NCBI GenBank assembly: GCA_035326425.1 | Contig: DAOLFG010000001.1 | Location: forward strand, 1 to 64,000 | Direction: 5' to 3' | Length of the DNA stretch: 64,000 nucleotides | From: CALKJU01 sp035326425 | GTDB taxonomy: Bacteria; Pseudomonadota; Alphaproteobacteria; Geminicoccales; Geminicoccaceae | Shown here: positions 12,201 to 19,891 of the stretch, one piece after another | How positions within the stretch are numbered: position 1 is the first letter of the stretch | Layout: every line of letters starts with the position of its first letter | Position numbers and translations under genes: made by a program | The notes under the pieces: generated by a model | The model's database searches: none | What the model was told of the DNA's origin: nothing | What the model saw: the letters and a program-made list of their open reading frames with translations, nothing else

Positions 12201-12597
12201 CGACGGCCTGGGCTTCGTCAAGCTCACCGGCCAGACCCGCGACCGCGAGACGCCGGTCAAGCGCTTCCAGGACGGCGAGGTGCCGATCTTCCTGATCAGC
12301 CTGAAGGCCGGCGGCGTCGGCATCACGCTGACCCGCGCCGACACGGTGATCCACTACGACCCGTGGTGGAACCCGGCCGTCGAGGCCCAGGCCACCGACC
12401 GCGCCCACCGCATCGGCCAGGACAAGACGGTGTTTGTCTACAAGCTGATCGCCAGCGGCACGGTCGAGGAGAAGATGGTCGAGCTGCAGGCCCGCAAGAA
12501 GGCGCTGGTCGAGGGCGTGCTGTCGGGCACGGGCTCGGGGCTGTCCTTCACCGAGGACGACATCGAGGCGCTGTTCGCGCCGCTGCCGAAGGACTGA
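9253..12597 (+). CDS. SWIM zinc-finger SNF2-family DNA helicase/ATPase
   Basis: A 1114-residue SWI2/SNF2-type ATP-dependent DNA translocase (HepA/RapA relative). An N-terminal SWIM zinc finger is present (C74xC76, C82xH84 in TCTCLVYSECEH). The ATPase core follows: motif I GLGKT at about 677-681, DEAQ at 772-775, SGTPMENHLGELWSVFNFL, and the C-terminal helicase lobe with GGVGITLTRADTVIHYDPWW and DRAHRIGQ. An acidic EEDEDDD stretch lies near residue 456. The start at ATG 9253 has only a weak ribosome site. The role, presumably in chromatin, repair or transcription recycling, cannot be told from context. Confidence 0.9.
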   Translation: MLPFGRTDLERLFPESIWKKAEHLVADGAVVEAVVERDGKSVTGRIRGERRTPFLTRVRIANGRGGRVRISSTCTCLVYSECEHAAATLLGVLDQTAAADPEEANVAIDPEVEAWIGAINGAIRTAPHEEQADGTDVVLYLLDPTQRSWRDSSVAQPIAVNVVRARRLKGGVFGREHPLAISNLLSDDPPRYVTLKDHLIGRLLGTTTGNTKRLSGAADSEALLTMLETGRCHWRNAQNRALSIGDPRPGKFGWRFDGEGQQHVVCSVDDAGEDVVVVALGQPWYLDLAAMSCGRIDTGVPDRIARYMLQAPPIPAAAASLARQRLVPSGAVVPLPEPLRRRERLEVKPTPILYLHCPRVTTSRGQGWKREEEDVELPLARVAFDYGGAEVGWQESRTELNHVADNKLLVLPRDALQEVQAIERLNRLGLQPLGPTGLGRFAPEQCRQDFTFEEDEDDDVSMRWVEFNHTALPQLDREGWRITFSDDYPYRVVHKTSPWSVDVTETGVDWFDLDLGIEVDGSRVPLLPLLLDLFKRAPDEMTPAALEAFGDEPVYGNLPDGRLLPIPASRLKAMLEALYDLFAAGRVDGDGPLRLGRAEALRLANLEQALPNGALHWSGGERLRDMARRLSSTQELPALGAPKGLKATLRPYQLQGMRWLQFLSEVGLSGVLADDMGLGKTLQTLAHIMTEKETGRLKRPCLVVAPTSLIPTWRNEARKFAPSLRLLVLHGNDRHDYFAGVDVQDVVLTSYALLLRDTDELLAREWHMVVLDEAQAIKNPSTKLARTAMQLRSGRKVALSGTPMENHLGELWSVFNFLMPGFLGDRETFRRVFRNQIEKEGDEDRQALLAQRVRPFMLRRTKEQVASELPPKTEVLREIELSDTQRDLYESVRIAMHARVKEEIESRGLARSNIAILEALLKLRQVCCDPRLLKNNDGAAGTASAKFELLMDMLPAMVETGRRIIVFSQFVEMLDLIEDRLTADGLGFVKLTGQTRDRETPVKRFQDGEVPIFLISLKAGGVGITLTRADTVIHYDPWWNPAVEAQATDRAHRIGQDKTVFVYKLIASGTVEEKMVELQARKKALVEGVLSGTGSGLSFTEDDIEALFAPLPKD

Positions 12598-12696
12598 CCG
12601 CAAGGCGGACGCGCGACGATGCCGGGATGCCGGGCTCGCGTCTCGCGCGCGGACGTGGAAAGATCGTCGGCACCAACGGCTCGGGGCGGGGTTCGG

Positions 12697-13623
12697 ATGC
12701 GTGCTCGATTGACGGCCGTGCTGCGGTCCGTAGGCTTGGCGCTGATGCTCTCGGCGGCGGGCTCGGCGCTGGATGCCGCCTGCGCCGCCGACCCCAACGG
12801 CATCGTGGTCTACGAGACCGATTTCGGCCTGAAGGACGGTGCCGTCTCGGCGATGCGCGGCGTGGCCCGGGCCGTCGACAGGACACTGATCCTCGAGGAC
12901 CTGACCCACGACATCCCGGCCTTCAACATCTGGGAGGGCGCCTACCGCCTGAACCAGGCCGCACCCTACTGGCCGGCCGGGACGGTGTTCGTCGGCGTGG
13001 TCGATCCCGGCGTCGGCACCGAGCGCAAGAGCATCGTGCTGGAGACCAAGTCCGGGCATTTCTTCGTCGCGCCCGACAACGGGCTGCTGACGCTGGTCGG
13101 CGAATCGCTGGGCGTGCAGGCCATCCGCGAGATCGACCTCGACAAGAATCGGCTGCCGGGCTCGGAGAAGTCGTACACCTTCTTCGGCCGCGACCTGTTC
13201 TCCTTCACCGGCGCCCGCCTCGCCGCCGGCAAGGTGGCGTTCGACGAGGTCGGGCCGGAGCTCGGCCGGATGGAGACGATCGACTACCAGCGGCCCGAGC
13301 TCGCCGACGGCAAGCTGGTCGGCACGATCCCGGTGCTCGACGTCCAGTACGGCAATGTCTGGACCAACATCGACCGCGCCACCTTCGAGCGGCTGGGCCT
13401 CCGCCACGGCGACACCGCGACCGTCCACATCTTCGACGACGAGGAGCCGGTGTGGGACGGCGAGGTGCCTTTCGTCGACACCTTCGGCGACGTGCCGGAG
13501 GGCGATCCGCTGCTCTACTTCAACAGCCTCGACAACATCTCGCTCGCCATCAACTACGGCGACTTCGCCAGCACCTACGGCGTCTCGTCGGGTCCGGAAT
13601 GGCGCATCGAGATCAGTCGCTAA
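12697..13623 (+). CDS. Secreted SAM hydrolase/chlorinase-family (DUF62) protein lacking the catalytic His
   Basis: 308 residues with a signal peptide (LTAVLRSVGLALMLSAAGSALDAACA). The mature part is the DUF62 fold of S-adenosylmethionine hydroxide adenosyltransferases and halogenases: TDFGLKDG (Asp42), VDPGVGTER (Asp103, Arg110) and APDNGLL. In characterised hydrolases an Asp-Arg-His triad activates water; Asp and Arg are kept with the right spacing, but the His of TFHGRD is Phe163 here (TFFGRD). Export is also odd for a SAM enzyme, so it may bind a nucleoside or act on another substrate. ATG 12697 was chosen so that the signal peptide is N-terminal. Confidence 0.8.
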   Translation: MRARLTAVLRSVGLALMLSAAGSALDAACAADPNGIVVYETDFGLKDGAVSAMRGVARAVDRTLILEDLTHDIPAFNIWEGAYRLNQAAPYWPAGTVFVGVVDPGVGTERKSIVLETKSGHFFVAPDNGLLTLVGESLGVQAIREIDLDKNRLPGSEKSYTFFGRDLFSFTGARLAAGKVAFDEVGPELGRMETIDYQRPELADGKLVGTIPVLDVQYGNVWTNIDRATFERLGLRHGDTATVHIFDDEEPVWDGEVPFVDTFGDVPEGDPLLYFNSLDNISLAINYGDFASTYGVSSGPEWRIEISR

Positions 13624-15571
13624 CGGCCGAGGCCGGCCGCAGCTGCAGCCGGCGGCCCAGCAGGCCCGCCGCTTCCGGCGGCGCCAGGTGGAAACCCTGG
13701 AGCTCGTCGCAGCCGAGCCGCCTCAGGATCTCGGCCTGCAGGGCGGTCTCGACGCCGCTGCCGACGACCCGCAGCCCCATGCCGTGCGCCAGCCGGATCA
13801 TGCCTTCGTAGAGGGCGGCACCGCGCGGCAGGTGCACATCGGCCGCCAGCGATCCCGCCAGCTTGACGCCGTCGACCGGCAGCACGCGCAGGGCGCCGAT
13901 GCTCGAATGGCCGGTGCCGAAATGGTCGAGCAGGATGCGCACGCCGCGCTGCCGAAGCGTCTCGAGCCGCGCCGTCATGGCCGGGTCGATCGCGGCCACG
14001 GCGCTCTCGGGCAGCTCGATCTCGAGGTCCGCCGGGGACAGCCCGTGCCGCGCCAGCACCCGCTCGACGCGGGCCGGCAGATCGTCGCGCAGCAGCTGGG
14101 CACCGGCGATGTTGACCGCCACCCGCGGCGAGCCGTCGGCGCGCCGCCACTGGGCGCTCTCGCGGCAGGCCGTCTCCAGTACCCAGGCACCCAGCGCCAC
14201 GATCAGGGCGCTGTCCTCGACGAGCGGCAGGAAATCGGACGGGAGAACGAGGCCGCGCGCCGGATCGGCCCACCGGACCAGCGCCTCGACCGCCACCGGC
14301 CGGCCGCCGGCATCGAAGCGGAGCTGGTGCAGCAGCGTCAGCCGGTCGGATCGGACGGCCTCCTCGAGATCGACGAGCAGCCGCCGACGCGCCTGCTCCT
14401 CGCGGTCCATGTCGGAGACGTAGAAGGTCTGGCGGTCCCGGCCGTCGCTCTTGGCGCGGTAGAGCGCCACGTCGGCATGGCGCAGCAGGGTGTCGGCATC
14501 GTCGCCGTCGCCGGGGCTGAGGGCGGTGCCGATGCTGGCGGTCGACCGCAGCGCCGCACCGCCGATGTCGACCGGCTGCCGGATCGCGGCGTCCAGGCGC
14601 GCCATCAGCGCCGAGACGTCGCCCGGTCCCTCGATGTCGAGCTGCAGGATGGCGAACTCGTCGCCGCCGAGCCGGGCCAGCGTGTCGGCGGCGCGCAGGC
14701 AGGCCACCATGCGCTGGGCCATGGCGCGCAGCAGGGCGTCGCCCGCGGCATGGCCGTGCCGGTCATTGACCTCCTTGAAGCGGTCGAGGTCGATGAGGTG
14801 CAGGGCCAGCCGGCCGCCGCGCCGCCTCGTCACAGCGAGCGCATGGTCCAGGCGGTCCTGGAACAGCCGCCGGTTGGGCAGCCCGGTGAGCGCGTCGTGG
14901 TTCGCCAGCTCCGCCGCCAGCCGCTCGGCGAGGGCCGCCTCCCTCAGCAGGCGCTGGGTGCGCAGGATCTCGCGCAGCAGCAGGGCCACCAGCATGGCGA
15001 GGCCGATCAGGATGCTGACCAGCGCCACCCAATGGCCTTCCGCCAGCCGCTCGATGCCGGTCTGGATCTCGTAGTGGAGCGTGCTCGAGGCATGCAGCAC
15101 GGCCAGCACCATCTCGCGCACCGGCTCGGCCAGCGGCTCCAGGCGGGCGTCGATGGCGGCGCCGAGGGCCGGGCCGGGCGGCTGGCTCCTCAGCAGGCGC
15201 TCGACCTCGCCGAGCTCGGCCTCGAGCCTCGGCACCAGCGTCTCGACGTCGCTGGCGTCCCGGATCAGCGCGCTGTCGGCGCCCTCGATCAGCAGGGGCA
15301 GGCGGCTGCGCAGCAGGTCGACGCGCTCGATCACGGCCTCGCGGCCGACCGGCTCGATGGCGAAGGCGTAGCGCTCGGCGGCCAGCCGCAGCCGCGCCAG
15401 CTCCATCTCGGTCTGGAAGGCCATCCACTGCGCCTCGTTGTTGGCGCTCAGCAGATGGTCGCTGGCGGTGCGCAGGCGCTGCGAGAAATAGACATAGCCG
15501 ACGAACAGAACCGCCAGCGCCAGCACGATCGGACCGTAGCGCCAGAACGCGCCCCAACGGCCGTTACTCAT
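13613..15571 (-). CDS. Membrane diguanylate cyclase with degenerate EAL domain
   Basis: 652 residues. Transmembrane helix 1 (about 12-30), a periplasmic helical sensor region (31-180), transmembrane helix 2 (182-200), GGDEF (about 222-385) and EAL (about 395-640). The cyclase site is intact (LGGDEF, GG at 302-303), with an RxxD inhibitory site at 293-296. The EAL domain keeps EAL (429-431) but has DHFGTG for DDFGTG, KLAG for KIDR (Lys570 kept, Asp lost) and GSGVET for AEGVET, so phosphodiesterase activity is unlikely. Its ATG overlaps the stop of the upstream exported protein. The last 11 bases overlap the convergent DUF62 gene. Confidence 0.9.
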   Translation of the reverse strand: MSNGRWGAFWRYGPIVLALAVLFVGYVYFSQRLRTASDHLLSANNEAQWMAFQTEMELARLRLAAERYAFAIEPVGREAVIERVDLLRSRLPLLIEGADSALIRDASDVETLVPRLEAELGEVERLLRSQPPGPALGAAIDARLEPLAEPVREMVLAVLHASSTLHYEIQTGIERLAEGHWVALVSILIGLAMLVALLLREILRTQRLLREAALAERLAAELANHDALTGLPNRRLFQDRLDHALAVTRRRGGRLALHLIDLDRFKEVNDRHGHAAGDALLRAMAQRMVACLRAADTLARLGGDEFAILQLDIEGPGDVSALMARLDAAIRQPVDIGGAALRSTASIGTALSPGDGDDADTLLRHADVALYRAKSDGRDRQTFYVSDMDREEQARRRLLVDLEEAVRSDRLTLLHQLRFDAGGRPVAVEALVRWADPARGLVLPSDFLPLVEDSALIVALGAWVLETACRESAQWRRADGSPRVAVNIAGAQLLRDDLPARVERVLARHGLSPADLEIELPESAVAAIDPAMTARLETLRQRGVRILLDHFGTGHSSIGALRVLPVDGVKLAGSLAADVHLPRGAALYEGMIRLAHGMGLRVVGSGVETALQAEILRRLGCDELQGFHLAPPEAAGLLGRRLQLRPASAVSD

Positions 15572-16086
15572 GAGACCGAGAATCGATAGAGCTGCCACAC
15601 CGACTTCTGTCGCGTCACGCGGTTGTCGAGCTCGGGGTGCTGCGACCACGGGTAGACGATCCACAACGGCCCCTTATCGCGTAGCCGCAGGCGCCTGCCG
15701 TCCATGTGGGTGACGAGCAGCACGTCCCAGTCGGCGAAGTCCGACAGCGGGATCTCGGCGGAATAGTCGTTGCGGGCGTAGGCCGTGGCCTGCGAGCCGT
15801 GCGCCTGCACGGCCGCCATCACGTTGCGCCCCAGCACACCCTCGAAGTCGGATTCGCCTTCGGTGAACGGAGTGCGGCTGCGCAGCGTGTAGACGCCGAG
15901 CCCGCGCAGCGCGTCGATGTCGAATCGCACGGGCCCGGCCGAGCGGCCGTCGCCTATCGCGCCTTCGACGGTGAGGATCACCTCGGAGCGCGGCTCCGGC
16001 ACGGCCGCGGACGCCGTCCGGCCGCAGGGCATGCCGGCAACCCCTATGCCGAACGCGAGAAAGCCGCGGCGGGTCGGCCGTTGCAA
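15568..16086 (-). CDS. Tat-exported molybdopterin-fold (SUOX-like) protein
   Basis: 172 residues from TTG 16086, chosen because GAGGAG lies nine bases upstream and the frame then opens with a twin-arginine signal (RPTRRGFLAFGIGVAGM). The mature part follows the sulfite-oxidase/YedY-like molybdopterin fold in outline: VRFDIDALRGLG, TPFTEGESDFEGVLGRNV, NDYSAEIPLSDFADWD, then RDKGPLWIVYPW. The only cysteine is in the signal region, so the usual Mo-binding Cys is missing and it is probably a ligand-binding protein. The stop and the next ATG overlap (ATGA), pairing it with the cyclase, whose periplasmic domain it may control. Confidence 0.75.
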   Translation of the reverse strand: MQRPTRRGFLAFGIGVAGMPCGRTASAAVPEPRSEVILTVEGAIGDGRSAGPVRFDIDALRGLGVYTLRSRTPFTEGESDFEGVLGRNVMAAVQAHGSQATAYARNDYSAEIPLSDFADWDVLLVTHMDGRRLRLRDKGPLWIVYPWSQHPELDNRVTRQKSVWQLYRFSVS

Positions 16087-16193
16087 GGTGCTGGGCTCCT
16101 CAGATCGGCCGGCATGAATGCGCGAGGCGCGCCGGCACCCGCACGATCCTGCATGCACCGGCGCCGGCTCGGCAAGCGTGAACAGGGTGGCGG

Positions 16194-17483
16194 TCAGCCC
16201 TCGCCCTGCGCGAATTCGTCCAGGGCCCCACAATCAGCCGCGATATCGAGGATGCCGAAGCGGTCGCGCAGCTCGCGTGCATGCAAGATCGCCTCCCGAT
16301 AGAAGCCGGGATCGAGGCCCAGCGCCGCGCCGGTCATCGGCAGCCCGGCGGCGTTCATGGCCCGCTCGACCCTGGCGACCGGCAGCATGGCCGCGCGTAG
16401 CTTGGCCCGCAGCCGCGGCCAGTCGCTCGCCAGCCGGCTGTTCAGCCGGTCGCAGGCAGCCTGGTCGACGGCCTTGCGCTTCAGCGAGCGGATGCAGTCG
16501 TCGGCGACGGGACCGTAGCGCCGGCGCATGGTCTCCTCGTCGATCCAGGTCGGCGCCAGCACCGGCGGAGCGGCGCTGCCGAGGATCTGCGCCTGCAGCC
16601 GCGCCAGGCTCCAGCTCGCCACCGCCACCTGCTCGCCGTGCAGGCTGCGCGGATGCGGCATCGCCAGCATGTCGATGTAGTGGCTGACCAGATGCTCGCC
16701 CATCGAGGCCGGATGGCTGGAGCCCACGAGGGCCATGCCGAGCCCGGAGAGCAACAGCATCCGCACCAGGGTCTCGACCGCGGCGGCATCACCGGCCGCC
16801 GCGTCGGCGCACCGGTCCAGCAACACCGGCTCGTCGTCGGCCTGCACGGCGAACGGGGTCTCGCTGTAGGCGCTGCCGGTGAGCATGTGCGCCAGCAGCC
16901 AGTCGGTCTGGGCGGTGGCGCGTGCCAGGCAGTCGCCGATCCCGGAGCGGATCATCCGCGCCGGTGCCGCCGCCAGCACGCCGAGATCGAAGAAGGCGGC
17001 CGCCGGCGGCCGGGCGGCCAGGCTGAGCTTCAGGCCCTTGACCGTGATCGAGGCCGTGCCGGTGACGTAGCCGTTCATCGAGGGAGCGGTGGCGAACACG
17101 GCGTAGCGGCGCTTGTCCTTCTCGGCCGCGGCCTTGCACAGGTCGTTGATGGTGCCCGAGCCCACCGCCACCAGGGCATCGGCGCCCGAAGTCCGGCGGC
17201 GCAGCTCCTCCACCGTCTCGGCGTCGGGGTGGGGGTCCGGCAGCACCACCTCGCGATGGGGACGGACGGCGGCCGCGACCCGCCGCCCCAGCGCCTCCCA
17301 GGTGTTCTCGTCGGCCACCACCGCCAGCCGCCGCCCGAGGCCGGCCACGAGATCCTTTTCGCGGCCGTCGAGGCTCGGCGCCACCACCACCCTGCCGATC
17401 GGACAGGCGAACAGGCTGCCCGTCTCTGGATCGACGAACCGGCCGGCGAGCATGCGTGCCAAGGGATCGTCGGTGTCTGCCAC
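16194..17483 (-). CDS. sn-glycerol-1-phosphate dehydrogenase (AraM/EgsA family)
   Basis: 429 residues related to NAD(P)/metal-dependent dehydrogenases that reduce dihydroxyacetone phosphate to sn-glycerol-1-phosphate, the archaeal lipid stereoisomer, also made by Bacillus AraM. Visible features are the dinucleotide-binding VAVGSGTINDLCK, the TAPSMNGYVTGTASI substrate loop and the metal-binding GEHLVSHYIDML with a later LHGEQVAVAS. I take GTG 17483 as start because GCGGGGGG lies just upstream; an upstream ATG adds 23 low-complexity residues. The gene stands alone, so its physiological role here is open. Confidence 0.85.
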   Translation of the reverse strand: MADTDDPLARMLAGRFVDPETGSLFACPIGRVVVAPSLDGREKDLVAGLGRRLAVVADENTWEALGRRVAAAVRPHREVVLPDPHPDAETVEELRRRTSGADALVAVGSGTINDLCKAAAEKDKRRYAVFATAPSMNGYVTGTASITVKGLKLSLAARPPAAAFFDLGVLAAAPARMIRSGIGDCLARATAQTDWLLAHMLTGSAYSETPFAVQADDEPVLLDRCADAAAGDAAAVETLVRMLLLSGLGMALVGSSHPASMGEHLVSHYIDMLAMPHPRSLHGEQVAVASWSLARLQAQILGSAAPPVLAPTWIDEETMRRRYGPVADDCIRSLKRKAVDQAACDRLNSRLASDWPRLRAKLRAAMLPVARVERAMNAAGLPMTGAALGLDPGFYREAILHARELRDRFGILDIAADCGALDEFAQGEG

Positions 17484-17637
17484 TTGCCCCCCGCTTTGTG
17501 GACCATTGTGTAGCCGAAGGCGGTGGTCCGGGGGAAGCGCGGCCGGCGGCACCGCGCCAAAAGACCGGGGCGGGCCGTCGACGTCCGGGGACTCCGGTAC
17601 GATCGTTTCAGGAATATCGCGCGGGCTTTGCGAAATC

Positions 17638-17859
17638 TCACAGCCAGGCCCGGACGGCCGTCATAGCCTCGCTCCATACCACGGCGTCGATCATGGCCTT
17701 CATTGCTGGCAGCCACGGCGACGGCTTTCCGTCGCGGTGGCGACGTGGTCGGGGCACTTTCGCGACGGCGGTGAAGACAGCTCGCGCGGGGGGCGGATTG
17801 GCCCGGTCCCCGGGCGGTGGCGGCAGCGAGGTCCTGCGTGCGCGATCGCCACGTAGCAT
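17638..17859 (-). CDS. Possible small protein, unknown
   Basis: A 73-residue frame in the 436-base gap between the G1PDH and gntR genes. It has a basic, Pro/Arg-rich first half and a helical end (SPWLPAMKAMIDAVVWSEAMTAVRAW). It starts just past the gntR terminator, has no ribosome site that I recognise and shows weaker third-position GC than the neighbours. It matches no family I know and may be non-coding. Confidence 0.25.
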   Translation of the reverse strand: MLRGDRARRTSLPPPPGDRANPPPARAVFTAVAKVPRPRRHRDGKPSPWLPAMKAMIDAVVWSEAMTAVRAWL

Positions 17860-17863
17860 GCCC

Positions 17864-17902
17864 GCCGGCGCCGTCGATGACAGGCTCGTCGACGGCGCCG
17901 GC
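17864..17902 (-). terminator. Strong hairpin downstream of gntR
   Basis: Perfect 14-base arms, GCCGGCGCCGTCGA (17864-17877) and its complement (17889-17902), enclose an 11-base loop. It begins 18 bases past the gntR stop on the minus strand. There is no T-run, but a 14-pair GC stem at a gene end is most simply a terminator. Confidence 0.65.
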
Positions 17903-17919
17903 GTGCAGCGCCTACCGCC

Positions 17920-18603
17920 TCACACGCCCAGCGCCCGCTGCATCGCCCTGGCGAAGTGCAGCTCCAGCGCCGCCACGGCGGCGTCGGGGTCGCGCGCCAG
18001 GCAGGCGCGGACGATCGCCAGGTGCTCCTGCATCGTCCGGGCGATGGCGGCGGCCGAGAGCATGTAGAGCTGGTCGAGGCGGATGAGGCGGATGCAGTCG
18101 AAGGCCTGCTCGTGCGCCCGCTGCAGCAGCGGATTGCTCAGGAAGCGCACCGCGCCGAAGTGGAAGGCCCGGTCGAAGGCCGAGACCTCCTCGGCGACCT
18201 CGGCCGTGACCTCGAGCCCGGGGCTCCTGTCGAGCAGCTCCTGGTGGGCGGCCTCGATCGCCAGCAGATCCTCGCGCGGCATGGTGCCGGCCATCTGGCG
18301 GACCGCCGGGATCTCCAGCACCTCGCGCAGCTGGAAGGCGTTGCGCAGCAGCGCGAGGTCGGGCTTGACGATGAGGATGCCCGAGCGCGGCAGGATGCGG
18401 ATCAGCCCTTCGGACTGCAGCACCTGCATGGCCTCGCGCAGCGGGCTGATCGGCACGCCGGTGATCGCCACCAGATCGGCCTGGGACACGGTCGACCCCG
18501 CCCGGATGCGCTTGGCGAACAGCGCCTCCTTGAAGCGGCGGTAGGCCAGCTCGCTGAGCCTCGGCGCCGCTTCCTCGCCGGCCGGTCGTACCAGCACCCT
18601 CAC
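17920..18603 (-). CDS. GntR-family (FadR subfamily) transcriptional regulator
   Basis: 227 residues. The winged helix-turn-helix is at about 15-75 (AYRRFKEALFAKRIRAGSTVSQADLVAITGVPISPLREAMQVLQSEGLI), followed by an all-helical FCD ligand-binding domain (about 85-220) with candidate metal-binding His in FDRAFHFGAVRF and MQEHLAIV. It is divergent from the uptake and catabolic operon that starts at 18714. The perfect palindrome at 18642-18657 lies between them, so local control of that operon, probably as a repressor released by a pathway acid, is a strong inference. Confidence 0.9.
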   Translation of the reverse strand: MRVLVRPAGEEAAPRLSELAYRRFKEALFAKRIRAGSTVSQADLVAITGVPISPLREAMQVLQSEGLIRILPRSGILIVKPDLALLRNAFQLREVLEIPAVRQMAGTMPREDLLAIEAAHQELLDRSPGLEVTAEVAEEVSAFDRAFHFGAVRFLSNPLLQRAHEQAFDCIRLIRLDQLYMLSAAAIARTMQEHLAIVRACLARDPDAAVAALELHFARAMQRALGV

Positions 18604-18641
18604 CCTTGCGTCCGCTCCTGGGGCGATCTATGAGATCGTCC

Positions 18642-18657
18642 GTTTGATATATCAAAC
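18642..18657. promoter_or_regulatory. 16-bp perfect palindrome, probable GntR operator
   Basis: The bases read GTTTGATATATCAAAC and are identical on both strands. This AT-rich dyad stands out in GC-rich surroundings, 39 bases before the regulator start and 57 bases before the first catabolic gene. FadR-type GntR regulators typically bind such short dyads. Confidence 0.7.
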
Positions 18658-18713
18658 ACGCGTCACAGAGCAATCATGCCGGTGTCGCACCAGGGAGCGA
18701 GGCGTCGCGCAGC

Positions 18714-19856
18714 ATGCGCCTGACCGATTTCACCATCACCCGCTTCCAGTTCGCCCGCGACCGGGTGATCGGCGACTCGCAGGTGCGGGTCACGCATGGC
18801 CACACCGGCTTCCTCGAGCTGCACGACAGCGAAGGGCGGACCGGCACCGGCTTCTTCTTCAGCCTCTTCCATCCGTTGCCGGCGCAGGCCGAGCTGGAGC
18901 GCGTCTTCCGCCGCGAGGCTTGGCCGGGGCTGGAGGGCCAGCATCCCGCACCGCTGCTGAACCGGATCGGCCGGCCGCGCGGCGGCAACATCCGCGGCAT
19001 GGCGGTACCCTACGAGCAGGCCATCAACCAGGCCTTGTGGGACCTGCAGGCCAAGGCGGCGGGGCTGCCCTTGTGGAAGCTGCTCGGCGGCCGCGACCCG
19101 AAGGTGCGGGCCTATGCCAGCGGCCTCGACTTCCACCTGAGCGACGAGGACTACACCGCGCTGTTCGCCCAGGCCCACGAGCAGGGCTACCGCGCCTTCA
19201 AGATCAAGGTCGGCCACCCCGACGTCGCCTGGGACCTGCACCGGCTGGCGCTGGTCAAGCAGGCGACCAGGGGCTCCGGGCCGATCATGGTCGACTCCAA
19301 CGAGGCATGGTCGCCCAAGGAGGCGATCCGCCGGCTGAAGATCTATCTGCGTGAGGGCTACGACATCCTCTGGGCCGAGGATCCCTGCCTGCGCGACGAT
19401 TTCGAGGGCCTGCGCGAGATCAGGCTGGCGGTGCCCGAGGTCATGGTCAATTCGGGCGAGTATCTCGACCTGCACGGCAAGCGGAAGCTGATCGAGGCGC
19501 GCGCCGTCGACCTGTTGAACGTCCACGGCCACATCAGCGACACGATGAAGGCCGGCTGGCTCGCCGCCGAGCACGGCATCGAGGTCACGCTCGGCAACAC
19601 GCCGTTCGAGCTCGGCGTGCACATGGCGGCCGCCCTGCCCGAGTGCAACTGGATCGAGTACTCGTTCCAGAACTACGCGCACCTGGTCGAGAAGCCGGTC
19701 GAGATCAGGGACGGCTTCGCCTTGGCACCCGAGAGGCCGGGGCACGGCTTCACGATGTCCGAGCAGGCGCGCCGCGAGCTGGCGGTGCCCGACGTCAGGG
19801 ACGAGAGCGAGCTTCCGCCGGCACCCTCGGGTCCGGTACGATTGGCCGCGGCCTGA
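18714..19856 (+). CDS. Enolase-superfamily (mandelate racemase-like) enzyme 1
   Basis: 380 residues with the two-domain enolase-superfamily layout. It abstracts a proton next to a carboxylate with Mg2+; the substrate is probably an acid sugar or related carboxylate. Likely residues are KIKVG (Lys-x-Lys base), metal ligands in VDSNEAW, WAEDP and NSGEY. The region that usually carries the Asp/His dyad reads DLLNVHGHIS and lacks the common form, so the subgroup is not one I recognise. It opens the GntR-linked operon; ATG 18714 lies 57 bases after the palindrome. Confidence 0.85.
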   Translation: MRLTDFTITRFQFARDRVIGDSQVRVTHGHTGFLELHDSEGRTGTGFFFSLFHPLPAQAELERVFRREAWPGLEGQHPAPLLNRIGRPRGGNIRGMAVPYEQAINQALWDLQAKAAGLPLWKLLGGRDPKVRAYASGLDFHLSDEDYTALFAQAHEQGYRAFKIKVGHPDVAWDLHRLALVKQATRGSGPIMVDSNEAWSPKEAIRRLKIYLREGYDILWAEDPCLRDDFEGLREIRLAVPEVMVNSGEYLDLHGKRKLIEARAVDLLNVHGHISDTMKAGWLAAEHGIEVTLGNTPFELGVHMAAALPECNWIEYSFQNYAHLVEKPVEIRDGFALAPERPGHGFTMSEQARRELAVPDVRDESELPPAPSGPVRLAAA

Positions 19857-19891
19857 GCCGCGAACGAAACGGAACGGGGAGGTCCAACGGT

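Noticed and set aside
9495..13811. 1438-residue plus-strand open frame across the helicase and DUF62 genes
   Set aside because: An Arg/Ala/Gly/Pro-rich out-of-frame translation that spans two well-supported genes.
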